DNA of 64,000 nucleotides from Alphaproteobacteria bacterium (GCA_014382345.1 JACNJX010000039.1:1-64000), one strand, 5' to 3'; positions 26,128-35,273 are shown, numbered from the stretch's first letter. Notes: generated by a model from the sequence alone, not told the origin. Translations and numbers: made by a program.

Positions 26128-27321
26128 TCAATTGATCCGCTCGAGGGCGATGGCCGTGGCTTCGCCGCCGCCGATGCAGAGCGCCGCGACGCCCGTCTTG
26201 AGATCATATTTCTCCAGCGCCGCCAGCAGCGTCACCATAATGCGCGCACCAGACGCGCCGACGGGATGGCCGAGCGCACAGGCCCCGCCGTGCACGTTGA
26301 CCTTGTCGTGGGGCAAATCCAGATCGCGCATGGCGGCCATGGTGACGACGGCGAAGGCTTCGTTGATCTCAAACAAATCCACGTCGTTCTTCGACCAGCC
26401 GGTTTTCTGCATCAGGGTTTCCACCGCCCCGATGGGCGCCGTGGTAAACCAGGCCGGTTCCTGGGCGTGGGTGGCGTGGCCGTGAATTCTGGCAATAGGG
26501 GTAAGCCCACGTTTTTCCGCCTCCGATTGCCGCATCATCACCAGAGCCGCGCCGCCGTCGGAAATGGAACTGGAATTGGCCGGCGTCACCGTACCCTCTT
26601 TGGCGAAGGCCGGTTTCAGGGCGCGGATTTTCTCGATATTAGCCTTCAAGGGTTGCTCATCGCGCTCGACAACGACCTCGCCCTTTCGGGTTTTCACGGT
26701 CACCGGTTCGACTTCCGCCTCGAAAGTTCCATCTTCGATCGCCTTCTTGGCGCGGGCCAGGGACTCGATGGCGTAATCGTCCTGGGCGTCGCGGGTGAAC
26801 TGGTATTTGGTCGCCGTGTCCTCGGCGTAGCAGCCCATCAGCTTGCCCCGGTCATAGGCATCTTCCAGGCCGTCCAGGAACATATGATCCATCACCGTGT
26901 CGCCGTGGCCGAGACGGTAGCCGCCCCGCGCTTTCGGCAACAGGTAAGGCGCGTTGGACATGCTTTCCATGCCGCCGGCGACGACAACGCTGGCCGAACC
27001 GGCGAGTAGTCCGTCATGCGCCAGCATCGCTGCCTTCATGCCGGACCCGCACATCTTGTTGATGGTCGTGCACCCGGCCCTGTCGGGGATGCCCGAGCCG
27101 CGCGACGCTTGGCGGGCCGGGGCCTGGCCCATGCCGGCGGGCAGGACCACGCCCATGAGGACGTCTTCCACGTCGTCCGCCGCAACGCCGGAACGCTTGA
27201 GCGCGCCTTCGATGGCGACGGAGCCAAGTTGCGGCGCCGGGGCATCCTTCAAATCACCCTGGAATCCGCCCATGGGCGTGCGCGCCGCGCCGACGATGAC
27301 GATGGGGTCTGTTTCTGTCAT
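26128..27321 (-). CDS. Acetyl-CoA acetyltransferase (thiolase)
   Basis: This 397-residue thiolase has the nucleophilic cysteine in N-K-M-C-G-S-G-M-K, N-E-A-F-A (general base region), the histidine of G-G-A-C-A-L-G-H-P-V-G and the second cysteine in L-C-I-G-G-G-E. It would condense or cleave acetoacetyl-CoA. In this cluster it can complete leucine catabolism after acetoacetate activation, although no acetoacetate CoA-transferase is visible. The ATG at 27321 has AGGGAAG ten bases upstream and leaves eleven bases after the ivd stop; an earlier in-frame start would overlap ivd. Confidence 0.9.
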   Translation of the reverse strand: MTETDPIVIVGAARTPMGGFQGDLKDAPAPQLGSVAIEGALKRSGVAADDVEDVLMGVVLPAGMGQAPARQASRGSGIPDRAGCTTINKMCGSGMKAAMLAHDGLLAGSASVVVAGGMESMSNAPYLLPKARGGYRLGHGDTVMDHMFLDGLEDAYDRGKLMGCYAEDTATKYQFTRDAQDDYAIESLARAKKAIEDGTFEAEVEPVTVKTRKGEVVVERDEQPLKANIEKIRALKPAFAKEGTVTPANSSSISDGGAALVMMRQSEAEKRGLTPIARIHGHATHAQEPAWFTTAPIGAVETLMQKTGWSKNDVDLFEINEAFAVVTMAAMRDLDLPHDKVNVHGGACALGHPVGASGARIMVTLLAALEKYDLKTGVAALCIGGGEATAIALERIN

Positions 27322-27332
27322 TTCTGTCTTCC

Positions 27333-28517
27333 CTACCCGGTTTCCTCGAACAATTCCCGGCCGATCAGCCAACGGCGGATTTCCGATGTGCCTGCGCCGA
27401 TTTCATAAAGCTTGGCGTCCCGCAGTAGACGTCCCGCCGGGCTTTCGTTCATATACCCCATTCCGCCCAAACATTGAATGGCTTCGAGCGCCATCCATGT
27501 GGCTTTTTCGGCGGCGAACAGGATTGCGCCTGCGGCATCTTTACGTGCCCCACCATTTTTGCCGCCATCCTTATCACAGGCCGTCGCCACGGCATAAACG
27601 TACGCTTTGGCGGCGTTCATGGTGGTGTACATATCAGCAAGCTTGCCCTGCATCAGTTGAAAGGAACCGATGGGTTTGCCGAATTGCTCGCGATCATGAA
27701 CATAAGGCAGCACCACGTCCATGCATGCCTGCATGATGCCGAGGGGACCGGCGGCGAGGACCGTGCGTTCATAATCCAGGCCGCTCATCAGGACGGCGAC
27801 GCCCCTGCCCGGCTGGTCCAGGACGTTATCCTCCGGCACCTCGCAATCCTCGAACACCAGCTCACAGGTGTTCGAGCCGCGCATCCCGAGCTTGTCCAGC
27901 TTCGGCGCGGTGGAAAAGCCTTTGAAGCCTTTTTCGACGATAAAGGCGGTGATGCCGTCCTTGCCGGCGTCCGCGTCGGTCTTGGCGTAGATAATCAGGG
28001 TATCGGCGTCGGGACCGTTGGTGATCCACATCTTGGTGCCGTTGAGGACATAGCGGTCGCCTTTCTTATCGGCGCGAAGCCGCATGCTGACGACGTCGGA
28101 CCCGGCGCCGGGCTCACTCATGGCCAACGCGCCGACGTGTTCGCCGGAAATCAGTCCCGGCAGGTATTTTTGCTTTTGCGACTCGGTGCCGTTGAGTTGG
28201 ATCTGATTTACCGCAAGGTTGGAATGCGCGCCGTAGCTTAAACCCACGGACGCCGACGCGCGGCTAATTTCCTCCACCGCCACGACATGCTCCACATAAC
28301 CCATTCCCGACCCGCCATAGGCCTCATCGGCGGTAATGCCCAACAAACCCAGATCGCCCATTTTCCGCCACAGGTCGGCGGGGAAATCGTTGGAGGCATC
28401 GATGCTTTCCGCGCGCGGCGCGATTTCATCGGCGGCGAAACTGCGCACGGTGTCCCGAAGCATATCCGCGGTTTCCCCAAGATTGAAATCCAGGGCCGGA
28501 AAATCGTTGGCAATCAT
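27333..28517 (-). CDS. ivd: Isovaleryl-CoA dehydrogenase
   Basis: This FAD acyl-CoA dehydrogenase (394 residues) oxidises isovaleryl-CoA to 3-methylcrotonyl-CoA. Family features are M-S-E-P-G-A-G-S-D and K-M-W-I-T-N-G (FAD region). The catalytic glutamate is in L-D-Y-E-R-T-V-L, the isovaleryl-type position, whereas the usual C-terminal catalytic Glu site is replaced by [10 protein letters not shown]. That swap is diagnostic for isovaleryl-CoA dehydrogenase rather than a straight-chain enzyme. It is the first gene of the leucine operon; a LiuR-like palindrome lies 45-70 bases upstream. Also known as liuA. Confidence 0.94.
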   Translation of the reverse strand: MIANDFPALDFNLGETADMLRDTVRSFAADEIAPRAESIDASNDFPADLWRKMGDLGLLGITADEAYGGSGMGYVEHVVAVEEISRASASVGLSYGAHSNLAVNQIQLNGTESQKQKYLPGLISGEHVGALAMSEPGAGSDVVSMRLRADKKGDRYVLNGTKMWITNGPDADTLIIYAKTDADAGKDGITAFIVEKGFKGFSTAPKLDKLGMRGSNTCELVFEDCEVPEDNVLDQPGRGVAVLMSGLDYERTVLAAGPLGIMQACMDVVLPYVHDREQFGKPIGSFQLMQGKLADMYTTMNAAKAYVYAVATACDKDGGKNGGARKDAAGAILFAAEKATWMALEAIQCLGGMGYMNESPAGRLLRDAKLYEIGAGTSEIRRWLIGRELFEETG

Positions 28518-28562
28518 CGGAGATACGTCTCCTGTCTGTCTTTTGGTTGGGCGGAATCATAC

Positions 28563-28584
28563 TTTACGTTTACGTAAACGTCAA
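28563..28584. promoter_or_regulatory. LiuR-type operator ahead of ivd
   Basis: The core ACGTTTACGTAAACGT at 28566-28581 is a perfect 16-base palindrome. The register TTTACGTTTACGTAAA (28563-28578) fits TTnACGTTnACGTnAA, the same pattern seen upstream of liuR, and a second overlapping register extends to 28584. It lies between 46 and 67 bases upstream of the ivd ATG, near where a promoter should be. MerR-type LiuR regulators are known to control branched-chain amino acid degradation in Proteobacteria. Confidence 0.75.
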
Positions 28585-28615
28585 TTTAGTGCTTTTCTTC
28601 CGGAACCACAAAATT

Positions 28616-29860
28616 TCAGAGGGTAAAAAACAAAGCATAAGAAACGCTGGCAAACGCGCCGGACAACATTGCGGAGGCAAGAAACGGCTGCTTTTCAACG
28701 CCGGTATCAACCCCGATGCGGGAAGACAAGGCGGCAATCCCCTTTCCAGCAACCCCGGCAATCATGACAAAAACAACCATCAGCCAGGGCAGAAATGGCA
28801 AATGCATCAGCCAGAAATCCGGACCCAAATAAATTTGTTTTCCGTCCGGCGATAGCCCGATCAGGACATTAACCGCTTCCGTCCAGGACAGGGCCTGACC
28901 GGTGCCGAAGTGCAGGCCATACGCCGCCAACACCGATACCATCGTGCTGAGGATCAACCCAAGTGCCAAGGCCCAGAACAATCCCAGGCCTTCGGTCTCT
29001 TCGCGGGCGCTAAGCGCCACCATACCAAAAACGGCTGGAAAACTGACCGCCGTAAGGCCGGTACTGATCAAAAGCAGGGTCCAGGACCGAACCGGGGCTT
29101 GGTCGAACACAGCAAGATGCCCGGCCAGCAAGGCAGCGAAGGTTAACACGAAAGCCAACGGCGTTGCCGCCAGAACTGCGTGAATGAAAAAACCAAAAGG
29201 CCGGGTTTGAAAGCGCCCGCCAACCATCCAGACAAGGAGGTCGAACATCACCCGGACCCCATAAGCCGCCACATACCAGAACACCGCCACAAGAGGGCTT
29301 TTCAAAACCGCATGGGAAAATACGTTGTGAATGGAAACTTCTGAAAAGGCGCGCAGGACATAAATCGGAATGACGGCTATGAGGGATAACCCCAGATATC
29401 CCGCAATCAGGGCATTGAGAATCTTCAGATACCCCGTTTCACCGGAAAAATTCAAAAACGCCAAGGCGGCAAGTAGCGACAGGTAGTACATAAACAGGAA
29501 CGGCGATCCGCCGGTCAGCATGTTGACCAGCGCCAGGACCGGTAAAATCACAAACAACAAGAACAGAACGATGCCACCGAACGCGATCCCCCTATCGGCC
29601 TCTTCGAAGCCTATGCGAACCCATCCGTCGATCCTGGCGATAAGCCATCCGGTGGCGGCAAGGGGCACCCTTGTCCATGCAAGAGAAGACATACCCCGCC
29701 AGCCCGCGGCCATCTTGTGGCGAAGCTTTGAGGAGGCCTCATCCTGCCCGCCTTCCATCGCCCATAAAACCAGGCCCAGGACGGTGAAGGTCACCCCCAG
29801 CAAAAAGCCCAGCATCTGCACGAAGGGGAGCCCTGTCGGTAGCGCCTCGGTCGCCGTCAT
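28616..29860 (-). CDS. Polytopic membrane protein of unknown function
   Basis: I do not recognise this 414-residue protein. It has about ten to eleven hydrophobic segments of 18-22 residues separated by short polar loops, with a charged cytoplasmic loop near residues 40-60 (G-G-Q-D-E-A-S-S-K-L-R-H-K). The ATG at 29860 overlaps the stop of the preceding PaaI gene (ATGA), so the two are translationally coupled. It is the last gene of the liuR-containing run, and the ivd promoter region lies just beyond it. A transport role is possible but nothing in the sequence proves it. Confidence 0.7.
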   Translation of the reverse strand: MTATEALPTGLPFVQMLGFLLGVTFTVLGLVLWAMEGGQDEASSKLRHKMAAGWRGMSSLAWTRVPLAATGWLIARIDGWVRIGFEEADRGIAFGGIVLFLLFVILPVLALVNMLTGGSPFLFMYYLSLLAALAFLNFSGETGYLKILNALIAGYLGLSLIAVIPIYVLRAFSEVSIHNVFSHAVLKSPLVAVFWYVAAYGVRVMFDLLVWMVGGRFQTRPFGFFIHAVLAATPLAFVLTFAALLAGHLAVFDQAPVRSWTLLLISTGLTAVSFPAVFGMVALSAREETEGLGLFWALALGLILSTMVSVLAAYGLHFGTGQALSWTEAVNVLIGLSPDGKQIYLGPDFWLMHLPFLPWLMVVFVMIAGVAGKGIAALSSRIGVDTGVEKQPFLASAMLSGAFASVSYALFFTL

Positions 29861-30339
29861 CCTGAAATTTCCGCCCCACCGGCAATCGGGCCGGCTATCC
29901 GCATGAGGGTTTGCTGCATGGCAGCGCAAACGGTTTCCTTACCGTCCTTGAAAACCGAAACCTCGGCCCGGGTCACGGTCAGGGTTCGGCCCGGCCGAAG
30001 AACCTGGCCTCGGGCCAGCAGCCTTTCGCCATCGGCCGGCGCCATCAGGTTGAGCTTATATTCGACGGTCAGCACCCCATTTTCGGTGTCCATCAGTGAA
30101 AAGGCGGCGTAGCCCCCGGCGCTATCGGCAATGGTGCCGATTATGCCGCCGTGAAAAAATCCGTGCTGTTGGGAGACCGCCTCCGAATACGGCAGTTCGA
30201 TTTCACAATAACCGGGCCGCACGGACACCAGGTGCGCGCCGATATGCCCCATGATGCCCTGGGCATTGAAACTTTTTTTCACCCGGGCGGCGTAATCGGG
30301 GTCGCGTGCATCAAAGTGGCTGATCTGCCCCTCCCCCAT
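29857..30339 (-). CDS. PaaI-family hotdog thioesterase
   Basis: The 160-residue protein has the hotdog pattern H-G-G-I-I-G-T-I-A-D-S-A-G-G-Y (about residues 63-77), with an aspartate in the usual catalytic place of PaaI-type thioesterases. A C-terminal beta-sheet follows (K-L-N-L-M-A-P-A-D-G). It likely hydrolyses a small acyl-CoA and could relieve CoA trapping in branched-chain catabolism. It starts at the stop of the aspartate dehydrogenase-like gene (TAATG, one shared base) and its own stop overlaps the membrane-protein start. Confidence 0.85.
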   Translation of the reverse strand: MGEGQISHFDARDPDYAARVKKSFNAQGIMGHIGAHLVSVRPGYCEIELPYSEAVSQQHGFFHGGIIGTIADSAGGYAAFSLMDTENGVLTVEYKLNLMAPADGERLLARGQVLRPGRTLTVTRAEVSVFKDGKETVCAAMQQTLMRIAGPIAGGAEISG

Positions 30340-31175
30340 TACGTGCCGACCTTGAAAGGCGTGACCAGGCCGCGCAGGGTTTCGATAACGCTTAAACAGA
30401 CGATTTGTCCCGTCGCCGGGTTCTCTTCGTTCGGCACATTGGCGATGGTCATTTCAAACGAAGCGGTATCGGCGTCGACCTTGATGGTATGGGTGTTGTG
30501 CCGAACGCCCGGATCGGCCCACACCTGATAGTCCGTCTTGTCCGGCCCGATACCAGCCAGAGACAGGGCCACGGCGACGTTGACGTTGGCCGGAAACTTG
30601 GCCGCAGCCTCCGTAACAGGGCCTTCGTAAAGCAAAGTAGCTTCCGTCAGTCCATCCATGTCCAGCCCCAGTTCGATAACGAACGGAGCTTTTTTCAGAC
30701 CACCCGGAGGTTTGCGGGTCACCATGGTCACCGAATGCACGGTGCCAAGGGATGCCGCGCGGACCGCGTCCAGTCCCAAAATCGCGCCCGTCGGCACAAT
30801 GATGCGCCCGCCCGTTTCGCGCGCAAGGTCAATCAGGTCGAGGTGTTTCAACAAAGACGTGACACTTAGCGGCACAAAAATACGCCCGGCCCGAAGCGCC
30901 GGTTCGGCGATATCGAGAAAATTTTCCGGCGGCGCACATTCGACGATGACATCGCACAACTCCGCCAACTCGGCCAACCCGACGACCGGCACCGAGGTTT
31001 TGAAGGCCTCGACACGTACGCCGGCCCGTTCCAGGTTGAAGGCCGAGACCGCAGCCAACGCCAGCCCTTCAGCGCCTGCGCCCGCTTCCTCGTCCAGCCA
31101 TTTGGCAACCGGCAGGCCGACGGTGCCGAGACCGCCGATGCCGACTTTCAGGACCTTTTCCTCCGATCCGCTCAT
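30339..31175 (-). CDS. Aspartate dehydrogenase-like NAD(P)-dependent oxidoreductase
   Basis: This 278-residue enzyme has an N-terminal Rossmann motif (V-G-I-G-G-L-G-T-V-G) and the C-terminal aspartate/homoserine dehydrogenase domain. The late pattern R-H-N-T-H-T-I followed by M-T-I-A-N-V-P-N-E-E-N-P-A-T-G is typical of L-aspartate dehydrogenases (NadX-like). It could deaminate aspartate oxidatively for NAD synthesis or amino-acid use. Substrate is inferred from family only. GAGG lies seven bases before the ATG at 31175, and it is next to liuR. Confidence 0.75.
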   Translation of the reverse strand: MSGSEEKVLKVGIGGLGTVGLPVAKWLDEEAGAGAEGLALAAVSAFNLERAGVRVEAFKTSVPVVGLAELAELCDVIVECAPPENFLDIAEPALRAGRIFVPLSVTSLLKHLDLIDLARETGGRIIVPTGAILGLDAVRAASLGTVHSVTMVTRKPPGGLKKAPFVIELGLDMDGLTEATLLYEGPVTEAAAKFPANVNVAVALSLAGIGPDKTDYQVWADPGVRHNTHTIKVDADTASFEMTIANVPNEENPATGQIVCLSVIETLRGLVTPFKVGT

Positions 31176-31200
31176 GGTGTTTCCTCTTTCAGGTTCCGTT

Positions 31201-31593
31201 TCAGGAACTCTTGGTTTTTTGTTTTTCCGATAACATCGCCGAACACTGGCTCTCGATGCGTTGCATTTCCTCCAGGGTTTCCGCGATATCGCCCTGCTGC
31301 ACTTCCAGGGCTGCCTTGCGTTCGCGGATTTTTTCCAGGAAGTGCCTAAGCTGCGTCACCTCCGATGGGTCGACGTCGTAGAGATCGATCAGTTCCCGGA
31401 TTTCGCTTAAGGCGAAGCCTAAGCGTTTTCCGCGCATGATCAGCCTGAGGCGCACCCGGTCGCGGGGCGTGTAAATGCGCCGCTGGCCCTTGCGGGCCGG
31501 AGACAACAACCCCTTATCCTCATAAAACCGGATGGTCCGGGTGGTAACGTCGAATTCCCGCGCCAACTCGGCAATGCCATAGGTTTCACTCAT
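31201..31593 (-). CDS. liuR: MerR-family regulator LiuR
   Basis: The 130-residue protein has a MerR helix-turn-helix (Y-G-I-A-E-L-A-R-E-F-D-V-T-T-R-T-I-R-F-Y, residues 4-23), the wing E-D-K-G-L-L and a dimerisation coiled coil (about 75-115). LiuR controls leucine/isovalerate degradation genes in several Proteobacteria; the nearby ivd operon and the matching palindromes support this identity. I start at the ATG at 31593 because MSETYGIAELA is canonical; an earlier frame start would run into the operator. A palindrome lies 20-35 bases upstream, so it probably regulates itself. The ligand is not visible. Confidence 0.85.
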   Translation of the reverse strand: MSETYGIAELAREFDVTTRTIRFYEDKGLLSPARKGQRRIYTPRDRVRLRLIMRGKRLGFALSEIRELIDLYDVDPSEVTQLRHFLEKIRERKAALEVQQGDIAETLEEMQRIESQCSAMLSEKQKTKSS

Positions 31594-31612
31594 CGCCGCA
31601 GGGTAACGGACG

Positions 31613-31628
31613 TTGACGTTAACGTAAA
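31613..31628. promoter_or_regulatory. LiuR-type operator ahead of liuR
   Basis: TTGACGTTAACGTAAA contains the perfect 10-base palindrome ACGTTAACGT (31616-31625) and matches the pattern TTnACGTTnACGTnAA found ahead of ivd. It is 20-35 bases upstream of the liuR start codon. Confidence 0.72.
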
Positions 31629-31648
31629 GTAAGCCTGCATTGCCGCGC

Positions 31649-33070
31649 TTAAAACAGAAACAGCGCCGCAAGCCCTAAGAAGGTAAAGAACCCGACGACA
31701 TCCGTGACGGTGGTCAGGAAGACGCTGGACGCAACCGCCGGGTCGATGCCCATACGGTACAGGGCTAATGGAATGGTCGTCCCGGCCAGCCCGGCGACGA
31801 ACATGTTGACGACCATCGCCAGCCCGATCACCACGCCAAGCGCCGAACTGCCGAACCAGAACCAGGCGACGGCGCCGATCAAGCCGGCAAACAGGATGCC
31901 GTTAAAGACCCCGACCAGGGCTTCCTTGCCGATGACGCGGGCTGCGTTGGTCGTTGTCAGTTCCTTCATGGCCAGCGCGCGCACGGCAACGGTCAGGGTC
32001 TGGGTGCCGGCATTGCCCCCCATGGAGGCGACAATGGGCATCAACACCGCCAGCGCCACCATCTGTTCCAGGGTGGCGTCGAACAGGCCGATGACGACAG
32101 ACGCCAGAATCGCCGTTGCGAGATTGACCAGCAGCCAGGAAAACCGGGCCTGCGTGGTGGCGACGGTTGCGTCGTACAGATCGTCTTCCTGAACGCCGCC
32201 GAGGCGCATGATGTCTTCCTCGTGCTCCTCATGGATGACGTCGACAACGTCGTCAATGGTAATCGCCCCGACGAGGCGACCGGACTCATCCACCACCGGG
32301 GCCGAGACAAGATCGCGCTGGCGGAAGACGAAGGCGACGTCTTCCTGGTCCATGCTCACCGGCAAAACCTTCATGTCCGTTTCCATAATATCGGTCATGG
32401 CGGCGGAGCGGCTGGTGCGCAGCACCCGGCTCAGGGGAACGGTGCCGACCGGTTTATGGGACGGGTCAACAACGAACAGGTCATAAAACTGTTCCGGCAG
32501 GGCATTTTTTGTTGCGTCTTCGCCCGCAGATGTTTCCCTGTCGGCGCTTTCCCGCAGGAAGTCGATGGATTGACCGACGGTCCAAAACGTGGGGATGGTC
32601 ACCACCTCGCGCTGCATCAAACGCCCGGCGCTGTCCTTGGGATACGACAGGCCTTCCTCGATCAGGGCCCTGTCGCCTAAAGGAATGGCGTCCAGAACCT
32701 GCTGCTGTTCGTCCGCGTCCAGTTCCTCGACGAATTCCAAGGCATCATCGGAATCCATTTCCTGGACGGCGGCAGCGACGTCTTGCAGCCCCAGGCATTC
32801 GACGACGTGATCGCGGACCGTTTCGTCCAGTTCGGAAAGGATGTCCGGATTGAAGTCCGGACGCAGGATTTCCACGACCCGCTCGCGGTCGTCCGCGCTC
32901 AGGTGCTCCAGCAGGTCGGCGGTGTCAGCTGAATGAAGCCCCTGGACCAGATCGCCCACGCGCCCGGCATCCTCCTCGCCCAAGGCCAGCAGGATATCGC
33001 GCTCGATCCCGGCTTCCAGATCGGTGACCTGGTCTTCGGGCGGATTGCTATCGTTGGTCCCATCAGCCAC
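31649..33070 (-). CDS. mgtE: Magnesium transporter MgtE
   Basis: MgtE is a Mg2+ channel of the inner membrane. The protein (473 residues) has an acidic MgtE_N superhelical domain (about 20-150), two CBS domains (about 155-285) and a five-helix transmembrane domain ending F-L-G-L-A-A-L-F-L-F. The pore-region motif P-I-V-A-S-M-G-G-N-A-G-T-Q is clear. The start is GTG at 33070 with AGGA about ten bases upstream. The downstream liuR is transcribed in the same direction but separated by the operator. Confidence 0.93.
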   Translation of the reverse strand: MADGTNDSNPPEDQVTDLEAGIERDILLALGEEDAGRVGDLVQGLHSADTADLLEHLSADDRERVVEILRPDFNPDILSELDETVRDHVVECLGLQDVAAAVQEMDSDDALEFVEELDADEQQQVLDAIPLGDRALIEEGLSYPKDSAGRLMQREVVTIPTFWTVGQSIDFLRESADRETSAGEDATKNALPEQFYDLFVVDPSHKPVGTVPLSRVLRTSRSAAMTDIMETDMKVLPVSMDQEDVAFVFRQRDLVSAPVVDESGRLVGAITIDDVVDVIHEEHEEDIMRLGGVQEDDLYDATVATTQARFSWLLVNLATAILASVVIGLFDATLEQMVALAVLMPIVASMGGNAGTQTLTVAVRALAMKELTTTNAARVIGKEALVGVFNGILFAGLIGAVAWFWFGSSALGVVIGLAMVVNMFVAGLAGTTIPLALYRMGIDPAVASSVFLTTVTDVVGFFTFLGLAALFLF

Positions 33071-33104
33071 GGCAAGGGTTCCTGTCGTTCATATGATCGG
33101 GCAC

Positions 33105-33143
33105 AAAAAAATTGAGGCCCGTCGCGGATAAGCGGCGGGCCTC
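33105..33143 (-). terminator. Rho-independent terminator of tRNA-Leu
   Basis: GAGGCCCG at 33114-33121 pairs perfectly with CGGGCCTC at 33136-33143, with further partial pairing inward. Read on the minus strand a run of seven T residues (complement of 33105-33111) follows the hairpin. It ends the tRNA-Leu transcript, just before mgtE. Confidence 0.85.
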
Positions 33144-33149
33144 GGAATT

Positions 33150-33236
33150 TGGTGCGGTCGAGAAGACTCGAACTTCCACGGGATTGCTCCCACAGCGACC
33201 TCAACGCTGCGCGTCTACCAGTTCCGCCACGACCGC
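33150..33236 (-). tRNA. tRNA-Leu (anticodon GAG)
   Basis: On the minus strand the molecule runs 33236 to 33150 and includes the encoded CCA. The acceptor stem GCGGTCG pairs with CGACCGC. The anticodon stem CAGCG/CGCTG encloses the loop TTGAGGT, giving GAG for CTC/CTT codons. The long variable arm and the GTTCGAGTC T-arm fit a class II leucine tRNA of about 87 bases. Confidence 0.95.
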
Positions 33237-33305
33237 AAATTCCTTTACAATATTACTGTGTGGGGGATACCAAATGATGGCCCCCTTATCAAGCAAGGAA
33301 CACCG

Positions 33306-34019
33306 ATGACGGCAAAACAGGTAAATCCAGGCGCGCCCCTGTCCGTGCACCAATCCAGCCGGGCAATTGAGTGGAGGATCAGCGACGCGCCGGTGGATTA
33401 CCCCCAAGCGCTGGAATTCATGGAAACCCGTGTCGAGGCCATCCACGCCGGAACGGCGCCGGAAATGGTGTGGCTTCTGGAACACCCCCCGCTTTATACC
33501 GCCGGCACCAGCGCTGATGACAATGAACTGCTCGACGCCAACCGGTTTCCCGTCTACCGGACCGGGCGCGGCGGGCGCTATACCTATCACGGGCCGGGCC
33601 AGCGGATTGCCTACGTCATGCTCGACCTTTCCCGGCGCGGCAACGATGTGCGGGGTTTCGTGCATGACCTGGAAGAATGGGTCATCCGCACGCTGGCGCA
33701 TTTCAATGTCATTGGAGAAGTCCGCGACGACCGGGTCGGCATCTGGGTCCGCCGGGGCGCGCCCAACAACCCGGCGTCCCGCGAAGACAAGATCGCCGCC
33801 ATCGGCGTCCGGGTCCGCCACTGGGTCACCTTTCACGGCGTCGCCATCAACCTGGAACCGGACCTCGAGCATTTTTCCGGCATCGTGCCCTGCGGCATTT
33901 CCGAACACGGGGTGACGTCGTTGTGGGACTTGGGCCTGACGCCATCAGGACCGGAACTGGACAGCGTTTTGATGTCCACATTCGATGAAGTTTTTTTAAC
34001 GTCTTCCCGTCACGATTAG
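33306..34019 (+). CDS. lipB: Octanoyltransferase LipB
   Basis: LipB moves octanoate from acyl carrier protein to lipoyl domains. Seen are the substrate-binding [13 protein letters not shown], the catalytic lysine region D-K-I-A-A-I-G-V-R and the acyl-cysteine in [10 protein letters not shown] (cysteine about residue 196). The 237-residue length is usual. The ATG at 33306 has AAGGA six bases upstream; an earlier ATG at 33258 would overlap the tRNA upstream region. It is four bases from the broken SEL1-repeat gene. Confidence 0.94.
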   Translation: MTAKQVNPGAPLSVHQSSRAIEWRISDAPVDYPQALEFMETRVEAIHAGTAPEMVWLLEHPPLYTAGTSADDNELLDANRFPVYRTGRGGRYTYHGPGQRIAYVMLDLSRRGNDVRGFVHDLEEWVIRTLAHFNVIGEVRDDRVGIWVRRGAPNNPASREDKIAAIGVRVRHWVTFHGVAINLEPDLEHFSGIVPCGISEHGVTSLWDLGLTPSGPELDSVLMSTFDEVFLTSSRHD

Positions 34020-34023
34020 GCCT

Positions 34024-35273
34024 ATGAAACGATTTGCCCCCATTCCGGTCATTGCCCTTGCCCTTCTTATCGGCGGGAATGCCTGGGCCGGGGCTTATGA
34101 AGACGGCTTGGCGGCGCTCGGCGGGGGCGATCATGCCACGGCCGTGAAGAAATACCGCGAGGCCGGTTTGCAGGGGGACGCGCGCGCCCAATTGGACCTG
34201 GGTGTGATGTATGACACCGGCAAGGGCGTCAAAAAAATTACAAGGAAGCCATCAAGTGGTACCGACTGGCGGCATCACAGGGGGTCACCATCGCCCATTA
34301 CAATCTCGGCGTGATGCATTACGCCGGCCTGGGGGTAAGGAAAAATATCGACGAAGCGGCGAAATGGTTCGGCTTTGCTGCCGAAAAAGGTGACCGTGAA
34401 GCGGTTAAATGGCTGGAAAAGGTGGAACGGCAAAGGGCGGCGGGGCTTGCGTTTGCCCCGACAAAGGACCCAGGCCTGAATGAAAAGTCCGCCGCCTACC
34501 GCGACGCCATTGATGTGTATGACCGAAATGAGCTGAAAAATGCCTTCAACCGGCTTCACCATCTGGCTGAACGCGGTGATGCGGACGCCCAGATCGCCGT
34601 CGGCATGATGTATATGAAGGGAATTCACGCAGAAAGGGACTATGCCAAGGCCATCGGCTGGTTCAGGAAGGCGGCCGGGAATGGCTTTGCCCGGGCCCAG
34701 CACAATTTAGGTCTTATATACCGGAGAGGTTTCGGAGTGAAAGAAGACCACAAGGAAGCCTTCAAGTGGTTCCGCCTGGCCGCGCTTCAGGGCAACACCA
34801 GTGCGGAATTTTATATGGGAATCTTGCGCAGGGATGGTCAGGGCGCTTCCCTCAACCTGGAAGAAGCCGTGAAATGGTTCCAGAAGGCTACGGATAAAAA
34901 GCACCCTGGCAGCACCTATAACCTCGCCGTCATGTATGCCAATGGAAAAGGCGTTAAGCGGAATTACAAAAAAGCCGCTGACCTGTACCAAAGCGTCGCC
35001 GAAACCGGGTTTCCCCTGGCCCAGAACAATCTCGGCCAGTTGTATTTGAACGGACTTGGCGTCAAACAAAACTACCTGACCGCAATCAATTGGTTTACGA
35101 GAGCCGCGTTGCAGGGGGAAATTAACGCGCAATACAATATCGGGCTGATGTTTTTCAAAGGCTTAGGCGTTAAAAAAAACGAAGCTGTTGCCTTTGATTG
35201 GTTGCTCCGGGCGAAAAAAAACGGCCACCCCAATGCCGATGCCACGCTTAAAAGGATGAACACCGTTCACTAG
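34024..35273 (+). pseudogene. SEL1-repeat protein, interrupted by a one-base shift in an A7 run
   Basis: Two overlapping frames make one protein. 34024-34314 gives a signal peptide (M-K-R-F, core, A-W-A-G) and one SEL1 repeat up to G-K-G-V-K-K. The rest, in the next frame from about 34238 (open from an internal ATG at 34311), gives at least six more SEL1 repeats (patterns such as A-Q-Y-N-I-G-L-M-F-F-K-G-L-G-V-K). The junction is AAAAAAA at 34231-34237; one extra A would read V-K-K-N-Y-K-E-A-I-K-W-Y across it, restoring a 416-residue repeat protein. Either the gene is broken, the run slips, or the base count is wrong. SEL1 proteins are periplasmic scaffolds for interactions. lipB ends four bases upstream. 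Confidence 0.7.

Noticed and set aside
34024-34314. Treating the first SEL1 fragment as a complete 96-residue gene
   Set aside because: The repeat pattern continues in the next frame immediately after the A7 run, so it is one interrupted gene.
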